From Amycolatopsis taiwanensis DSM 45107 (GTDB taxonomy: Bacteria; Actinomycetota; Actinomycetes; Mycobacteriales; Pseudonocardiaceae), in NCBI RefSeq assembly GCF_000519205.1, contig NZ_JAFB01000041.1, positions 1,481 through 65,480 on the forward strand: a stretch of DNA of 64,000 nt. The letters run 5' to 3'. The position numbers were made by a program, and so were the translations under genes. The notes beneath the pieces were generated by a model, which had not been told where the DNA came from, made no database searches, and saw only the letters and a program-made list of their open reading frames with translations. Below, piece after piece: positions 41,556 to 51,109 of this stretch. Positions within the stretch are counted from its first letter, which is position 1. Each line of letters starts with the position of its first letter.

Positions 41556-42668
41556 TCAGCCGACCACATCGACCACCGAGTTGGTCACCGACGTCGAGGT
41601 GATCAGGGTGCCGGCCGGCAGCCCGCCTGGCTCATCGTCGACCTGGATCATGCGCTGACCGACGAACTGTCCGGTCTCGGGATCGATGATGATGTCCCGG
41701 CGCCGGCCTCCCGACGTGACGCCGAGCGCGATTCCCTGACGACCGTCCAAATTGGCCAGCTGCTCGGTCACGCGCAGCTCGGGCAGCAGGGCGAGCGCCT
41801 GGTAGATCGCGGCGCGCAGGTCAGCGGGCACGAGGCCGCTGCTGAGCAGCATCGCGCTGCGTTGGAGCGCGATTTCGCCCTGGTCATCGGACACGCCGTC
41901 ATCGAGCGCCGTCAGCAGCGCGTTCGGGTCGCGCGGCAGCGTGGCCAACCAGGCGGAGGTGGGCTCCTTCCAGTGACCCGCCTGCGCGCAGGAGGGTTCG
42001 CGATTCGACAACACACCGTCGAAGTCGCCGCAGGGGGCACTGATCCGGCCGTCCGGGGGACCGAACTGGTTGGTATCCGTGCCGGTGGAGGCGGCCTGCT
42101 CGGCCGAGCCGACGACCCACTTTCGCTTGCCGGTCTTCTCGTTGTCCCGTACCCAGTCCTGAGTCTCGTCACGGGGAATCCAGGTCCGGGTGACGGACTC
42201 GTCGAGCCACGCGAGGTGCCGGCCGTCCTCGGCCTCCACCTGGGCCACCCCCCAGGTGCGTTCGGCGACGTAACGGTACTGCCCGGGCCCCCAGGGGGCG
42301 TCCCGTTCGGTGATGGTCGCGCCGGCCGCCTGCCGAAGCGTTTGGGCGGCGGCCGCCGCGGGCGGGGTCCCGCCGGTCAGCGGGTTGCCGATCACGATGG
42401 CGGCGGCGGCCACGGCGATGACGGCAGCGGCGGCGACCAGGCTCCGCCGGAACCCGCGCTGCTTGCGCGTGACGACTGTTTCCCTGGCGAGAGCCTCCCC
42501 CAGCCGCGCACGGGCAGTTCTCAGCGCCGGGTCAAGTGGCTGCCCGCTGCTGGGCGGCCCGGGCAGTTCGGCGAGCGCGGCGTCGAGTTCGCCTTCGGTC
42601 CAGACGACCCGCACCGGGTCCATCCCGCCGTCCCGGCCGCCGGCCATGCTGTTGTCGTGTTCAGTCAT
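41556..42668 (-). CDS. CU044_5270-type membrane-anchored partner of an ECF sigma factor
   Basis: 370 residues from ATG 42668, overlapping the sigma gene end by 8 bp (translation coupling). A cytosolic N-terminal 95 residues (WTEGELDAALAEL and ARLGEALARETVVTRKQRG) leads to one membrane helix near residues 89-108 (SLVAAAAVIAVAAAAIVIG) and a large extracytoplasmic domain, including SGLVPADLRAAIYQALALLPELRVTEQ and GVTSGGRRRDIIIDPETGQFVGQRM. This matches CU044_5270 family proteins, always next to ECF sigma genes. Likely an anti-sigma factor or signal sensor. No zinc-binding HxxxCxxC motif is present. Confidence 0.8.
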   Translation of the reverse strand: MTEHDNSMAGGRDGGMDPVRVVWTEGELDAALAELPGPPSSGQPLDPALRTARARLGEALARETVVTRKQRGFRRSLVAAAAVIAVAAAAIVIGNPLTGGTPPAAAAAQTLRQAAGATITERDAPWGPGQYRYVAERTWGVAQVEAEDGRHLAWLDESVTRTWIPRDETQDWVRDNEKTGKRKWVVGSAEQAASTGTDTNQFGPPDGRISAPCGDFDGVLSNREPSCAQAGHWKEPTSAWLATLPRDPNALLTALDDGVSDDQGEIALQRSAMLLSSGLVPADLRAAIYQALALLPELRVTEQLANLDGRQGIALGVTSGGRRRDIIIDPETGQFVGQRMIQVDDEPGGLPAGTLITSTSVTNSVVDVVG

Positions 42669-43290
42669 CGTGATCTTTCCTAGGGTTGGCGCTGCCCGTG
42701 ATCGCCGCATGGCCGCGCAACCACCGGCGGACCCGGTGCAGCCGGGACCGCACCGTGCCCGCCGGGATGTCGAGCGCCTCGGCCACTTCGCTCGTGCTCA
42801 GTTCGGCCCAGCTCACCAGCAACAGCACGTCGCGGTCGCCGGGTGCCAGCTCGGCAAGCGCGCCGGCCAGCTGCCTGGCCCGGGATGCGGCGTCGACCCG
42901 GTCGGTCACCCGGCCCGCGTGCTCCTCGTGGACCTCGCTCTGCCCCGCCGCCCGTGCGGTGGCCCGCAGCGCGCGGACTTCCGTTCGCAAGTAGTGGCGC
43001 AGCAGATTGGTGGCGATCCCGTACAGCCAGGACCGCACACCCGCCCTGGCCGGGTCGTAGCTCTTCCGTTGCTGTAAGGCGATCACGAAGGTGTCGCCGA
43101 CCAGGTCCTCCGCGGTGGTCGCCCCCACCCGCCGGGCCAGGTAGCGGTGCAGGACACCGGCGTGCTCGTCGAACAGCCGGCCGAACACCCTGGCCAGGTC
43201 CGGTTGTGACAACCCGGCGAGGTCCGGTCGTTCGGTACCGGCCGACGGCTCCTCGGTTCGAGGCGGCACCGGCGTCATTATGGAGTCCAC
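42661..43290 (-). CDS. ECF-family RNA polymerase sigma factor
   Basis: 209 residues from GTG 43290; an ATG 12 bp downstream (43278) is possible. Region 2: FGRLFDEHAGVLHRYLARRVGATTAEDLVGDTFVIALQQRKSYDPARAGVRSWLYGIATNLLRHYLR, with the -10-binding helix. Region 4: LAELAPGDRDVLLLVSWAELSTSEVAEALDIPAGTVRSRLHRVRRWLR, the -35 recognition HTH. No extra C-terminal domain. It is paired with the CU044_5270-type gene, and the promoter it recognises cannot be read. The sedolisin gene ends 51 bp before it on the same strand. Confidence 0.92.
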   Translation of the reverse strand: MDSIMTPVPPRTEEPSAGTERPDLAGLSQPDLARVFGRLFDEHAGVLHRYLARRVGATTAEDLVGDTFVIALQQRKSYDPARAGVRSWLYGIATNLLRHYLRTEVRALRATARAAGQSEVHEEHAGRVTDRVDAASRARQLAGALAELAPGDRDVLLLVSWAELSTSEVAEALDIPAGTVRSRLHRVRRWLRGHAAITGSANPRKDHDD

Positions 43291-43341
43291 ATCCCCTGTT
43301 GCCCGCAGCCCGGCCCAGCGTTCACCGGCTCGCCTTACCGG

Positions 43342-44523
43342 CTACTCGAAGGCGGCAAGCCCGTTGGGGGTGCCGACACCCGTCGGACCGTCGTAGCCGG
43401 TCACGGCGGTGCACTGATAGTCGCCGCCACAGTCCATGACGGGCGTGGAGTTGCTGCCATCCGTCACGTCGTTGAGGCCGGAGGCGTGTGAGTACAGGTA
43501 TGACGCGTCGGAGAACCGCGCTGGATCGCCGGCCAGGGCGATGATGCCCGCGATCAGCGGGGCCGAGGCACTGGTCCCCCCGGCCACCACCCAGCCGGGT
43601 GCGTCGTAGGTGTGGTACACGGCGACCCCGGTCCGCGGATCGGCGACCGCCGCCACATCCGCGACCATCCTCCCCGGGCAGTTGGCGTCCTGTTGCCACG
43701 CCGGCTTGTCCACCCACGCCGAGCATCCGCTGCCGGCATAAGCCCAGGCCGCTTCGGCCCAGCCCCGCTCGGTGTTCGCGGCCGTCAGCGTGGTGCCGCC
43801 CACCGCGATGACGTTGTCGTAGGCCGCCGGGACGTTCGGGATGCCATAGCCGCTGTCGCCGGAGGACGCCACGACGGCGATGCCGGGATGCCGGTAGCTG
43901 GTGGCGTACGCCTGCATGCCGTTGCTCTCGGAGGCGCCGTAACTGTTGGAGATCACGGTCGCGCCGAGCGCGGCCGCGGTGTCCACCGCGGCCGCCATGT
44001 CGGCGACGCTCGGCGAATCGGCCTCGACCAGCAGGATGTGACAGGCCGAGCAGACCGCCGACACCATGTCCAGGTCGAGTGCGATCTCCGAGCCCCATCC
44101 CAGGTCCGTGGGCAGTGGCGATGCCTCGCCGGCCTGGTTGACCTTCCGGAAGCAACCGTTGCCCGTGGTGCACGGCGGCAGGCCATAGGCGGCCCGGTAC
44201 ACCGCCAGGTCCGCCTCGGCGTTCGGGTTGTCGCCGGCGTCCACGATCGCGACGGTCTGACCGTCGCCCCCGGCGTCCGGCAGCCGGTAGGCCGATCGGA
44301 GATCCGCCGGGCCGTAGCCCTGAGGGAGCGCGGTCCTGGCGCGCGGTCCGGCACCGCCGTGCACATCGGTGCGCAACTGCGCGAAACACCGGACGGTGCC
44401 GGGCGCGGCCGGGCCGCACACGTCGTGCACGTCCGCCGGGATCGGCTTTCCAGCGGCGTTGGCCGGTCCGGCGATCGCTGCGGCGAAGGCGACCACGAGC
44501 GCCGAAAGAAGAGCAAAACGCAT
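43342..44523 (-). CDS. Secreted S53 (sedolisin) peptidase, short form without pro-domain
   Basis: 393 residues from ATG 44523, directly followed by a signal peptide (LLSALVVAFAAAIAGPANA, cleavage near residue 23). The sedolisin triad is intact: E146 and D150 in SEIALDLD, S318 in GGTSASAP, with the oxyanion aspartate D223 in SSGDSG. Typical sedolisins carry a pro-domain of about 190 residues before the catalytic part. Here only about 65 residues lie between the signal and the catalytic domain. It starts 14 bp after the large secreted protein, so both are likely co-expressed. Substrates are proteins at acid pH in the family. Confidence 0.88.
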   Translation of the reverse strand: MRFALLSALVVAFAAAIAGPANAAGKPIPADVHDVCGPAAPGTVRCFAQLRTDVHGGAGPRARTALPQGYGPADLRSAYRLPDAGGDGQTVAIVDAGDNPNAEADLAVYRAAYGLPPCTTGNGCFRKVNQAGEASPLPTDLGWGSEIALDLDMVSAVCSACHILLVEADSPSVADMAAAVDTAAALGATVISNSYGASESNGMQAYATSYRHPGIAVVASSGDSGYGIPNVPAAYDNVIAVGGTTLTAANTERGWAEAAWAYAGSGCSAWVDKPAWQQDANCPGRMVADVAAVADPRTGVAVYHTYDAPGWVVAGGTSASAPLIAGIIALAGDPARFSDASYLYSHASGLNDVTDGSNSTPVMDCGGDYQCTAVTGYDGPTGVGTPNGLAAFE

Positions 44524-44537
44524 CGGAACTCCTTGGG

Positions 44538-46757
44538 TCAGCCGGCGATGGTGTACGCGTCGGTGATGGTCTGGGTGATCGAGCCGCCGATCGCGTCGGT
44601 CGCGGTCACCCGGAGTGCCGGTGAGGTGCCCCGCGCCGAGGCCGGGTTGGACCAGCGCGCGGTGTAATCTCCGGTCGATCCGTACACAGTGGACGGTTGC
44701 CAGGTCGCGCCGCCGTCGAAGGACACCGACACCGTCAGCGACGTGATCGGCGCCTTGGACCCGGCGCCGTCGTAGCTGAGGTGGCCGGCCTTGACTCCCA
44801 TGGTCTGCACCGCGAGGCCACTGGTGTTGGTGTCGTCCGAGGCCATCTGGTAGTTCAGCGTGAGCACCGGCAAGATCCGGCACGGGGTGCTCGCGGTCTG
44901 GCCGGGACAGGTGCCCGATGCGGGGAGGGTGCTGCCCGGTGCCGGATTCGGCGAGTAGGAAAAGGTCAGGTCGGTCGTCGTCTTCGTGGCCTGGCGGTAG
45001 CTCCCCTGCCCGGTCAGGTCCACGTCGAAGACCGCGCGGTAAGTGCTTTTCCTGGCCGGATTGTCCGTGATCACGACGCCGTAGGTGTCCTCGTCGACGA
45101 GTCGGGTTCCATCCCGGTACAGCGCGAGATGGCCGGGCATCGGCGCCTGGTCGGCGCTGGTGTGGCCGGCACTGTCGTGAAAGGACGGAATGGCCAGCCC
45201 GACGGTGCTGCCCGCGACACAGGCGAGGCAGGTGTTCGTGCCGGTGTACTGGCCGAAGCCGGCGGCGATGGGACCGTGTCCCCACCTCTCTGCGTACTCC
45301 TTGCCAGCCGCGTAGGTGCGCACGTCTCCGATCAGCGGCATGAAGGGCGCGTTGTACATGTTCGCCCATTGCCCACCGTCCGCCGTGCCCAGATACTGGG
45401 TCAGCTCGCCGGGAACCGTGGCGCCCGAGTCGGCGGCGCCGACGCCGCCGCCCCACCTCGACGAGATCGCCGGGTCGGTGGGAACCGTGAGCAGCGATAT
45501 CGACTTGCCGGCGTAGCCGGGATCGGCGGACAACCGCTGCCGCACCGTGGCCAGTTGATCGGTCCGCACGGTGTACGCCTGGTCAGCCGAAACCCCGTTG
45601 TCCGAAGGGAAAACGACGTTGTAGCGATAGCGTTCGCCCGGGTCGGCCGCCGTCCCGCCCCAGGTCAACAGGTAGTGCAGCCGGCCGGTGCGCGCGGCGG
45701 GCTGAGCGTTGACGTACACCGGCACCTGGCCCGTCGCGCCGACCCAGATGTTCATGCCGTCGCGACCCGTGGCATCAAAGCGGTAGTAGCCGGCGATCAC
45801 GATGTCCTGAGTCGCCGGGCGTGGTGTCCGTACCGAAATGGCAGAGTTCGCGGCGCGCATGTCGATGGTGATCGAGCTGGGCGCCGACGTGTCGTCGACG
45901 GCGAAGTCATTGAGGTCGACGAACCGCATGGCGGTGTTGTTGCCCTGTTCGTCGTACGAGCCGACGCCGGCCGACGCGGTGTAGTTACCCGTGGGCACCG
46001 CGATCCTGGCGATGCCGTCGACCAACGGCACCTGAATCGCCATCTTGCTCATCGAGTCGGTGTTCATGACGAAGACGGTGAAGTTGCCCGGGGCCCCGGC
46101 CTCGTCCACGCCGTTGATCTGCAGGGTGCGCATCGGGTAACGCGGCTGGACGATGGGCCCCGGCGCGCCGGTGGCCAGGTTCATCGCGGCCAGGCCGTCG
46201 AACAGCCCGCTCGTGCCGGGCTTGCGGCCCGCCGCGACGTCCGCGCCGATCCGGGACCGCAGCAGGTCCGCGAAATCGCGGCCGGGCGTCAGGTAGCCGC
46301 GCGCCGATGTACCGTCGACCGAGGTCAGCGTCACACCCGCGGGTGTGGCCGGGGTGGCGCCTGCGGCGAAGGTGAGCGTGACCGGTATCCGCGTCGCCGC
46401 GTCGTCCCGGGCCAGGGCGGAAACGTCGAACAGCGACGGATCGAGTTGCTTGCCCAGGTAGGGCTGTGCGATCGCCGGAATGACATACCGGTCGCCGTTC
46501 GCCCCCTGGTACGACACGACACCGCCGGGCGATGACCCCAGATAGGAAGGCTGACCCGAGGCGGGCACCACGACCCGGTCGCCGGTCGGCAGGGTCACGG
46601 TGGCCGATACCGCAGTTGCCGGCGCTCCCACCGGCTCCGCTTCGGCCGGTGCCGGGACAGCGGTCACGCCCGCTGCCACGACGCCGGCCAACAGTGATCG
46701 GGTCGTCCATTGTGGACCGCTTCGGGATATCTCGGCCAGCTTCTTGCGCCTGTGCAC
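44538..46757 (-). CDS. Large secreted protein related to non-catalytic parts of actinobacterial subtilases
   Basis: 739 residues from GTG 46757. A long signal peptide is at residues 18-40 (WTTRSLLAGVVAAGVTAVPAPAEA). The start of the mature protein, SATVTLPTGDRVVV and GDRYVIPAIAQPYLGKQLDPSLFDVSALARD, resembles the beginning of large actinobacterial subtilisin-like (S8) proteins, which begin with VTLLTGDRV-type strands. The rest is beta-rich (YYRFDATGRDGMNIWVGATGQVPVY, NYTASAGVGSYDEQG and others), but no Asp-His-Ser catalytic domain is visible. The C-terminal 90 residues look like a carbohydrate- or surface-binding beta domain. With the sedolisin 14 bp downstream it may be a binding or substrate protein. 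Function is unknown. Confidence 0.7.
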   Translation of the reverse strand: MHRRKKLAEISRSGPQWTTRSLLAGVVAAGVTAVPAPAEAEPVGAPATAVSATVTLPTGDRVVVPASGQPSYLGSSPGGVVSYQGANGDRYVIPAIAQPYLGKQLDPSLFDVSALARDDAATRIPVTLTFAAGATPATPAGVTLTSVDGTSARGYLTPGRDFADLLRSRIGADVAAGRKPGTSGLFDGLAAMNLATGAPGPIVQPRYPMRTLQINGVDEAGAPGNFTVFVMNTDSMSKMAIQVPLVDGIARIAVPTGNYTASAGVGSYDEQGNNTAMRFVDLNDFAVDDTSAPSSITIDMRAANSAISVRTPRPATQDIVIAGYYRFDATGRDGMNIWVGATGQVPVYVNAQPAARTGRLHYLLTWGGTAADPGERYRYNVVFPSDNGVSADQAYTVRTDQLATVRQRLSADPGYAGKSISLLTVPTDPAISSRWGGGVGAADSGATVPGELTQYLGTADGGQWANMYNAPFMPLIGDVRTYAAGKEYAERWGHGPIAAGFGQYTGTNTCLACVAGSTVGLAIPSFHDSAGHTSADQAPMPGHLALYRDGTRLVDEDTYGVVITDNPARKSTYRAVFDVDLTGQGSYRQATKTTTDLTFSYSPNPAPGSTLPASGTCPGQTASTPCRILPVLTLNYQMASDDTNTSGLAVQTMGVKAGHLSYDGAGSKAPITSLTVSVSFDGGATWQPSTVYGSTGDYTARWSNPASARGTSPALRVTATDAIGGSITQTITDAYTIAG

Positions 46758-46903
46758 GTACGAGTCCTTGTCTGCCGTCGGAACGTGTCAACGGTTACTT
46801 GCCCGGACACCGCCGAACTGTTCACGGGCAATGAGCGTTCGCAAGGCCGTGCGCCTCCTCCGGGTGGCCAGGCTCACCGCACCAGCCTGGGAGAATGAGC
46901 GTC

Positions 46904-49786
46904 ATGCAGTTCGGCATCCTGGGCCCGACGGAGGTGTGGGCCCCAGCTGGAACCCCGATCTCCGTCGGCGGTTCCCGGCCGCGCACCCTGCTCGCCCTCC
47001 TGCTCCTCGACGCCGGCCAGGTGGTCGGCACCACCCGCCTGATCGACGACGTCTACGGGGAGAACCCGCCCAAGGAAGCCGTCAACGCCCTGCAGTCCCT
47101 GGTTTCCCGCCTGCGCCGCAAGCTCGGGCCCGGCCTCATCGAGTTCCATCCGGGCGGTTACCGCCTCCGGGTCGATCCCGAGCAGGTCGACGCGCACCGC
47201 TTCACGCGCCTCGCCCGGGCGGGCCGCCAAGCGCTGGCCGCGGACCGGCCGGGCCCGGCGGCCGAACTGCTCACCGAGGCGCTCGGCCTGTGGCGCGGGC
47301 GGCCCGAACTGCCCGGACCACGGGTCGCGAAACTGGACGAGTTGTACACCAGTGCCCGGGAAGACCGGGCCGAAGCCGAACTCGCCCGCGGCGGCGAAAC
47401 CCGCGAACTGCTCACCGAACTCCACGAGCTCGTCGCCGCCCATCCGCTCCGCGAGCGCCCGCGTGCCCTGCTCATGCGCGCGCTCCAGGCCTCCGGCAGG
47501 CACGCCGAGGCGCTCACCGTCTTCGACGACACACGCCGCACTCTCGCCGACGAGTTGGGTGCCGACCCGTCACCGGAACTCGCCGAGACACACCTGGCCA
47601 TCCTCGCCGCCGAACCCCTCCGGACCACCGGCATCCCCGCACAGCTCACCAACTTCATCGGGCGCGCCGAAGAACTCCGCCGCGTTCACGAACTGCTCGC
47701 CACGGCTCGCCTGGTGACGGTGACCGGACCCGGCGGCATGGGCAAGACCCGGCTGGCGATTCAAGCAGGCGCGGCAGGCGGCGCACCCGAAGCCTGTTTC
47801 GTCGACCTCGCCCCGCTCACCGACGGAACCGAACTCCCGCAAGCGATCTTCACGGCCCTCGGCCTCCGCGAGACCGGGCTCTTCCACGCACCGCACGACC
47901 GGCCGGACCCGGTCGAGAAGATGATCACGGCCCTGGCCAACCGGCCGCTCCTGCTGATCGTCGACAACTGCGAGCACATCGTCGCCGAAGCCGCGGTCCT
48001 GATCCACCGGCTGCTCACGGCCTGCCCGAGCCTGCGGGTGCTGGCCACCAGCCGCGAGCCGCTCGGCATCACCGGCGAAGCCCTGTGCCCGCTGCCGCCG
48101 CTGCCGGAAGACCTCGCGGTGGACCTGTTCGCCGACCGGGCACGAGCCGTCTTGCCCGGCTTCACCCCGGACGACGCCGTACGCAGGATCTGCCGCGCCC
48201 TCGACGGGCTGCCGTTGGCCATCGAACTCGCCGCCGCCCGGCTGCGCTCGCTGAGCCCGGCGCAGCTCGAAACGCGCCTCACAGACCGGTTCCGCCTACT
48301 CTCCCGGGGCGCTCGCACGGCCGCGCCCCGGCACCAGACCCTGCACGCGGTCGTCAACTGGAGCTGGGACCTCCTCGACGGCCAAGAACAGCGGTTGCTC
48401 CGCCGGCTGTCCGTGTTCGCGGGCGGGGCGACCGCCGAAGCCGCCGCACAGGTCCTGTCCGAAGTGGACGCCGAGGAGCTGCTCGAAGCCCTCGCCGACA
48501 AGTCCCTCGTCGAGGTGTCCTGTGGCCGTTACCGCATGCTGGACACGATTCGCGAGTTCAGCGCCCAGCGGCTCGCCGAGGCCGGCGAGCACGACCGCTT
48601 CGCCCGGGCCCATGCCGAATACTTCCTCGACCTGGCCCAGACCGCCGACCCGCACCTGCGCCGCGCCGAGCAGGTGACCTGGCTCGCTCGCCTGAGCGCC
48701 GAGCACGCCAACCTGCACGCCGCCCTGCGCTGGGCGGCCCACGCCGATCAGCCGACGGCGTTCCGGCTGATCGGCGCGCTGACCACCTACTGGCGGCTGC
48801 GCGGCGTGCACAGCGAGGTCGCCCCGCTCGCCGCGAAGCTGACCGACCGCCTCGAACCGCTGCCGGGCCTGGAGGAGGAGTTCGTCCTGGCCGTGCTCAC
48901 CGCGCTACCCGACCAACCAGAGGGCGCCTTGGAGCAGGCCGGCACGATCATGCGGACGAAGAGCTGGCGGGTGCGCCAGCCCTACCTGCTGATCGGCTGG
49001 TCGCTGTTCACCGGGCCGCCCGATCCGGACACCCCGGCCGCCCCGGTCTACGCACACCTCGCCGACACGAACGATCCGTGGTTCCAGGCCCTGATCCTGT
49101 TCTCCGGCAGCTATCTGCGAGTCTTTTCCGGCGACCGGAACGGCGCCGAAACCGAACTCTCCAGAGCACTGGCGGCTTTCCGGTCCGTCGGTGACCGATG
49201 GGGCATCGCCCAGGCTCTCGACGGTCTCGCCACCCTCGCCGACGACGCGGGTGACCGTCGGCGCGCCCTCACCCTCACCGAGGACGCCATGCGAGAGCTG
49301 GCGCCCCTGGGCGCCGCCGACGAGATCGCCGAATTCTGCTGCCGCCGCGCGAGCCTGCTCCTGCGCGAGGGCGACCTCGATGCGGCCGAAAGCGGTTACC
49401 GGCAGGCTGAGCGACTTCTTCACCGAAGCTGGATACCGACCACCCTGGCCATGGTGCACCACGGCTACGGCCAGATCGCCGAGCGGCACGGCGACCACGC
49501 CGAGGCTCGGCGCCGGTTCCAACTGGCGCTGGCCGCCTGCGGACCGGACTGGCAGAGCCTCAGCCTGCGCGCTCAGGTGCTGGTTTCTCTTGCGCTGCTC
49601 GACCAGGACGGTGCACGCGCGGCCCGCTTGCTCGGGGTCGCGGAATCGGTCGGTAACGTCGTCCGCGATCGCGACCTCGTCGCCCGGATTCAGTCGCTCG
49701 TCGGCGAAGCGGCCTACGACACGGCCTTCCGCTGGGGTGCGGCGATGTCGCGGGAGGAAGCGGTCGAGTTCGTCCGCAGCGCATAA
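46904..49786 (+). CDS. AfsR/SARP-like regulator with NB-ARC-type ATPase and TPR region
   Basis: 960 residues from ATG 46904; an ATG 9 bp upstream is in frame but its ribosome site is too close. Residues 1-90 form an OmpR-like winged helix (FGILGPTEVWAPAGTPISVGGSRPRTLLALLLLDAG). Residues 95-245 are the BTAD domain (DAHRFTRLARAGRQALAADRPGPAAELLTEALGLWRG). Residues 260-560 are an NB-ARC-type ATPase: Walker A GPGGMGKTRLA, then LLIVDNCEHIV and ATSREPLGITGEALCPLPPL. The C-terminal third is helical repeats. Related proteins control secondary metabolism or respond to signals in Streptomyces. It overlaps the convergent monooxygenase gene by 73 bp. Confidence 0.9.
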   Translation: MQFGILGPTEVWAPAGTPISVGGSRPRTLLALLLLDAGQVVGTTRLIDDVYGENPPKEAVNALQSLVSRLRRKLGPGLIEFHPGGYRLRVDPEQVDAHRFTRLARAGRQALAADRPGPAAELLTEALGLWRGRPELPGPRVAKLDELYTSAREDRAEAELARGGETRELLTELHELVAAHPLRERPRALLMRALQASGRHAEALTVFDDTRRTLADELGADPSPELAETHLAILAAEPLRTTGIPAQLTNFIGRAEELRRVHELLATARLVTVTGPGGMGKTRLAIQAGAAGGAPEACFVDLAPLTDGTELPQAIFTALGLRETGLFHAPHDRPDPVEKMITALANRPLLLIVDNCEHIVAEAAVLIHRLLTACPSLRVLATSREPLGITGEALCPLPPLPEDLAVDLFADRARAVLPGFTPDDAVRRICRALDGLPLAIELAAARLRSLSPAQLETRLTDRFRLLSRGARTAAPRHQTLHAVVNWSWDLLDGQEQRLLRRLSVFAGGATAEAAAQVLSEVDAEELLEALADKSLVEVSCGRYRMLDTIREFSAQRLAEAGEHDRFARAHAEYFLDLAQTADPHLRRAEQVTWLARLSAEHANLHAALRWAAHADQPTAFRLIGALTTYWRLRGVHSEVAPLAAKLTDRLEPLPGLEEEFVLAVLTALPDQPEGALEQAGTIMRTKSWRVRQPYLLIGWSLFTGPPDPDTPAAPVYAHLADTNDPWFQALILFSGSYLRVFSGDRNGAETELSRALAAFRSVGDRWGIAQALDGLATLADDAGDRRRALTLTEDAMRELAPLGAADEIAEFCCRRASLLLREGDLDAAESGYRQAERLLHRSWIPTTLAMVHHGYGQIAERHGDHAEARRRFQLALAACGPDWQSLSLRAQVLVSLALLDQDGARAARLLGVAESVGNVVRDRDLVARIQSLVGEAAYDTAFRWGAAMSREEAVEFVRSA

Positions 49787-50952
49787 TCCTTGACCGCCAC
49801 CACATTCGCCGCCTTCACCTCCATCTTGTCCAGCCGGCCCCCGAGCAGTTTCGACGTCAGCGCCCGGTGCATGCCGTTGCGCACCCAAAGGCCCTTGCGC
49901 GTTTTCGGGGCGAGGAACGGGCCGGCGTTCTTCGCCTGCTTGAGGCCCGCCTCCGCGCCGGGCCGCACCTGTTCCTCGTACCGGGCGAAGGCCACACGAT
50001 GGTCGCCGTGCGCGGCGGCGAGTTCCCCGGCCAGCACGTATCCGGCGATCATGGCCAGGCCGGTGCCCAGGCCACCCGGCCCGGCGCCCCACCCCGCGTC
50101 GCCGGCCAGCGCGACCCGCCCGCGCGTGTAGCGGTCCAGGTGAATCTGACACAGCGGGGAGAAGAACAGGTCCGTGGCCTCGCGCAGCCCGTCGATCAGC
50201 TTCGGCACCTCCCAGCCGAGGCCACCGAACCGCTCGGCCAGAATCTGCTTGAGCCTCTCGGTGTCGTGCCGGTCCTCATCGAGTGGCTCCATAGGCAGCA
50301 CCAACCCCACCGATGCCTCGTCGCGGTTGCGGTGGCTCGACACCGAAACGCCCCGGCCCGGCACGTTGTACATCAGGCCCTCGTGCTCCAGGTTCAGGTG
50401 GTTGGGCATGGTGAAGCCGGCGTAGGCGTAGCCCATGTCCGTGCGAAACCGCGATTCCGGCCCGAAGGCCAGCGCGCGTACCCCCGAATGCATGCCGTCC
50501 GCACCCACCACCAGGTCGTACTTGCGCGGCGCACCGTGCGCGAAGGTGACCTGCACACCGTCGCCGACCTCGGTCATCGACGTGATCCGGTCGCCGAAGA
50601 CGTACTCGGTCTCGTCCTTCGTGGCCTGGTAGAGAATCCGGCTGAGATCGCCGCGGAGGATCTCCACCTCGCCCGCGAACAAACTGGCCGGCAGGCGGAA
50701 CAGGTCACGTCCGCGAGCGTCGAGAACCCGGTGTCCGCGCATCGCGGTCTCGTGGCGGCGCACCTCGTCGAGCAGGCCCGTCCGCCGCAACACCTCGACC
50801 TGTGCGCCGCGGAAGTCGACGGCCTGGCCGCCTTCACGCAGGCGCGGCGCCTGCTCGACGACGGTCGTGCTGAATCCGTAGTGGTTGAGCCAGAAGGCGG
50901 TCGCCGGCCCGGCAATGCTCGCACCGGAAATGAGGATGTTCTTGTTTCGCAT
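49714..50952 (-). CDS. FAD-dependent monooxygenase (PHBH/TetX-like fold)
   Basis: 412 residues from ATG 50952. FAD sites: ILISGASIAGPATAFWLNHYGFSTTVVEQAP (GxGxxG-type), YDLVVGADGMHSGVRALAF (DG motif) and RGRVALAGDAGWGAGPGGLGTGLAMIAGYVLAGEL (GD motif). The protein is of the group A aromatic-hydroxylase fold that includes tetracycline-inactivating TetX, Rox and polyketide hydroxylases. No substrate can be given. The stop region overlaps the end of the AfsR-like gene on the other strand by 73 bp. Confidence 0.9.
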   Translation of the reverse strand: MRNKNILISGASIAGPATAFWLNHYGFSTTVVEQAPRLREGGQAVDFRGAQVEVLRRTGLLDEVRRHETAMRGHRVLDARGRDLFRLPASLFAGEVEILRGDLSRILYQATKDETEYVFGDRITSMTEVGDGVQVTFAHGAPRKYDLVVGADGMHSGVRALAFGPESRFRTDMGYAYAGFTMPNHLNLEHEGLMYNVPGRGVSVSSHRNRDEASVGLVLPMEPLDEDRHDTERLKQILAERFGGLGWEVPKLIDGLREATDLFFSPLCQIHLDRYTRGRVALAGDAGWGAGPGGLGTGLAMIAGYVLAGELAAAHGDHRVAFARYEEQVRPGAEAGLKQAKNAGPFLAPKTRKGLWVRNGMHRALTSKLLGGRLDKMEVKAANVVAVKDYALRTNSTASSRDIAAPQRKAVS

Positions 50953-51109
50953 GGTCAGCTCCCTCTCTCGGTCCTGGGAGCGAGGTTCGTCCGGTGCGCT
51001 GGCCATCCACTGACCGATCGCTGACCATCGCGTCCACGGACGGTCAGCAGCGCGTCACTGCTTGCCGAGCACGACAGAAATTGAACATCAGTGAAGTCAT
51101 GATCGCCCC

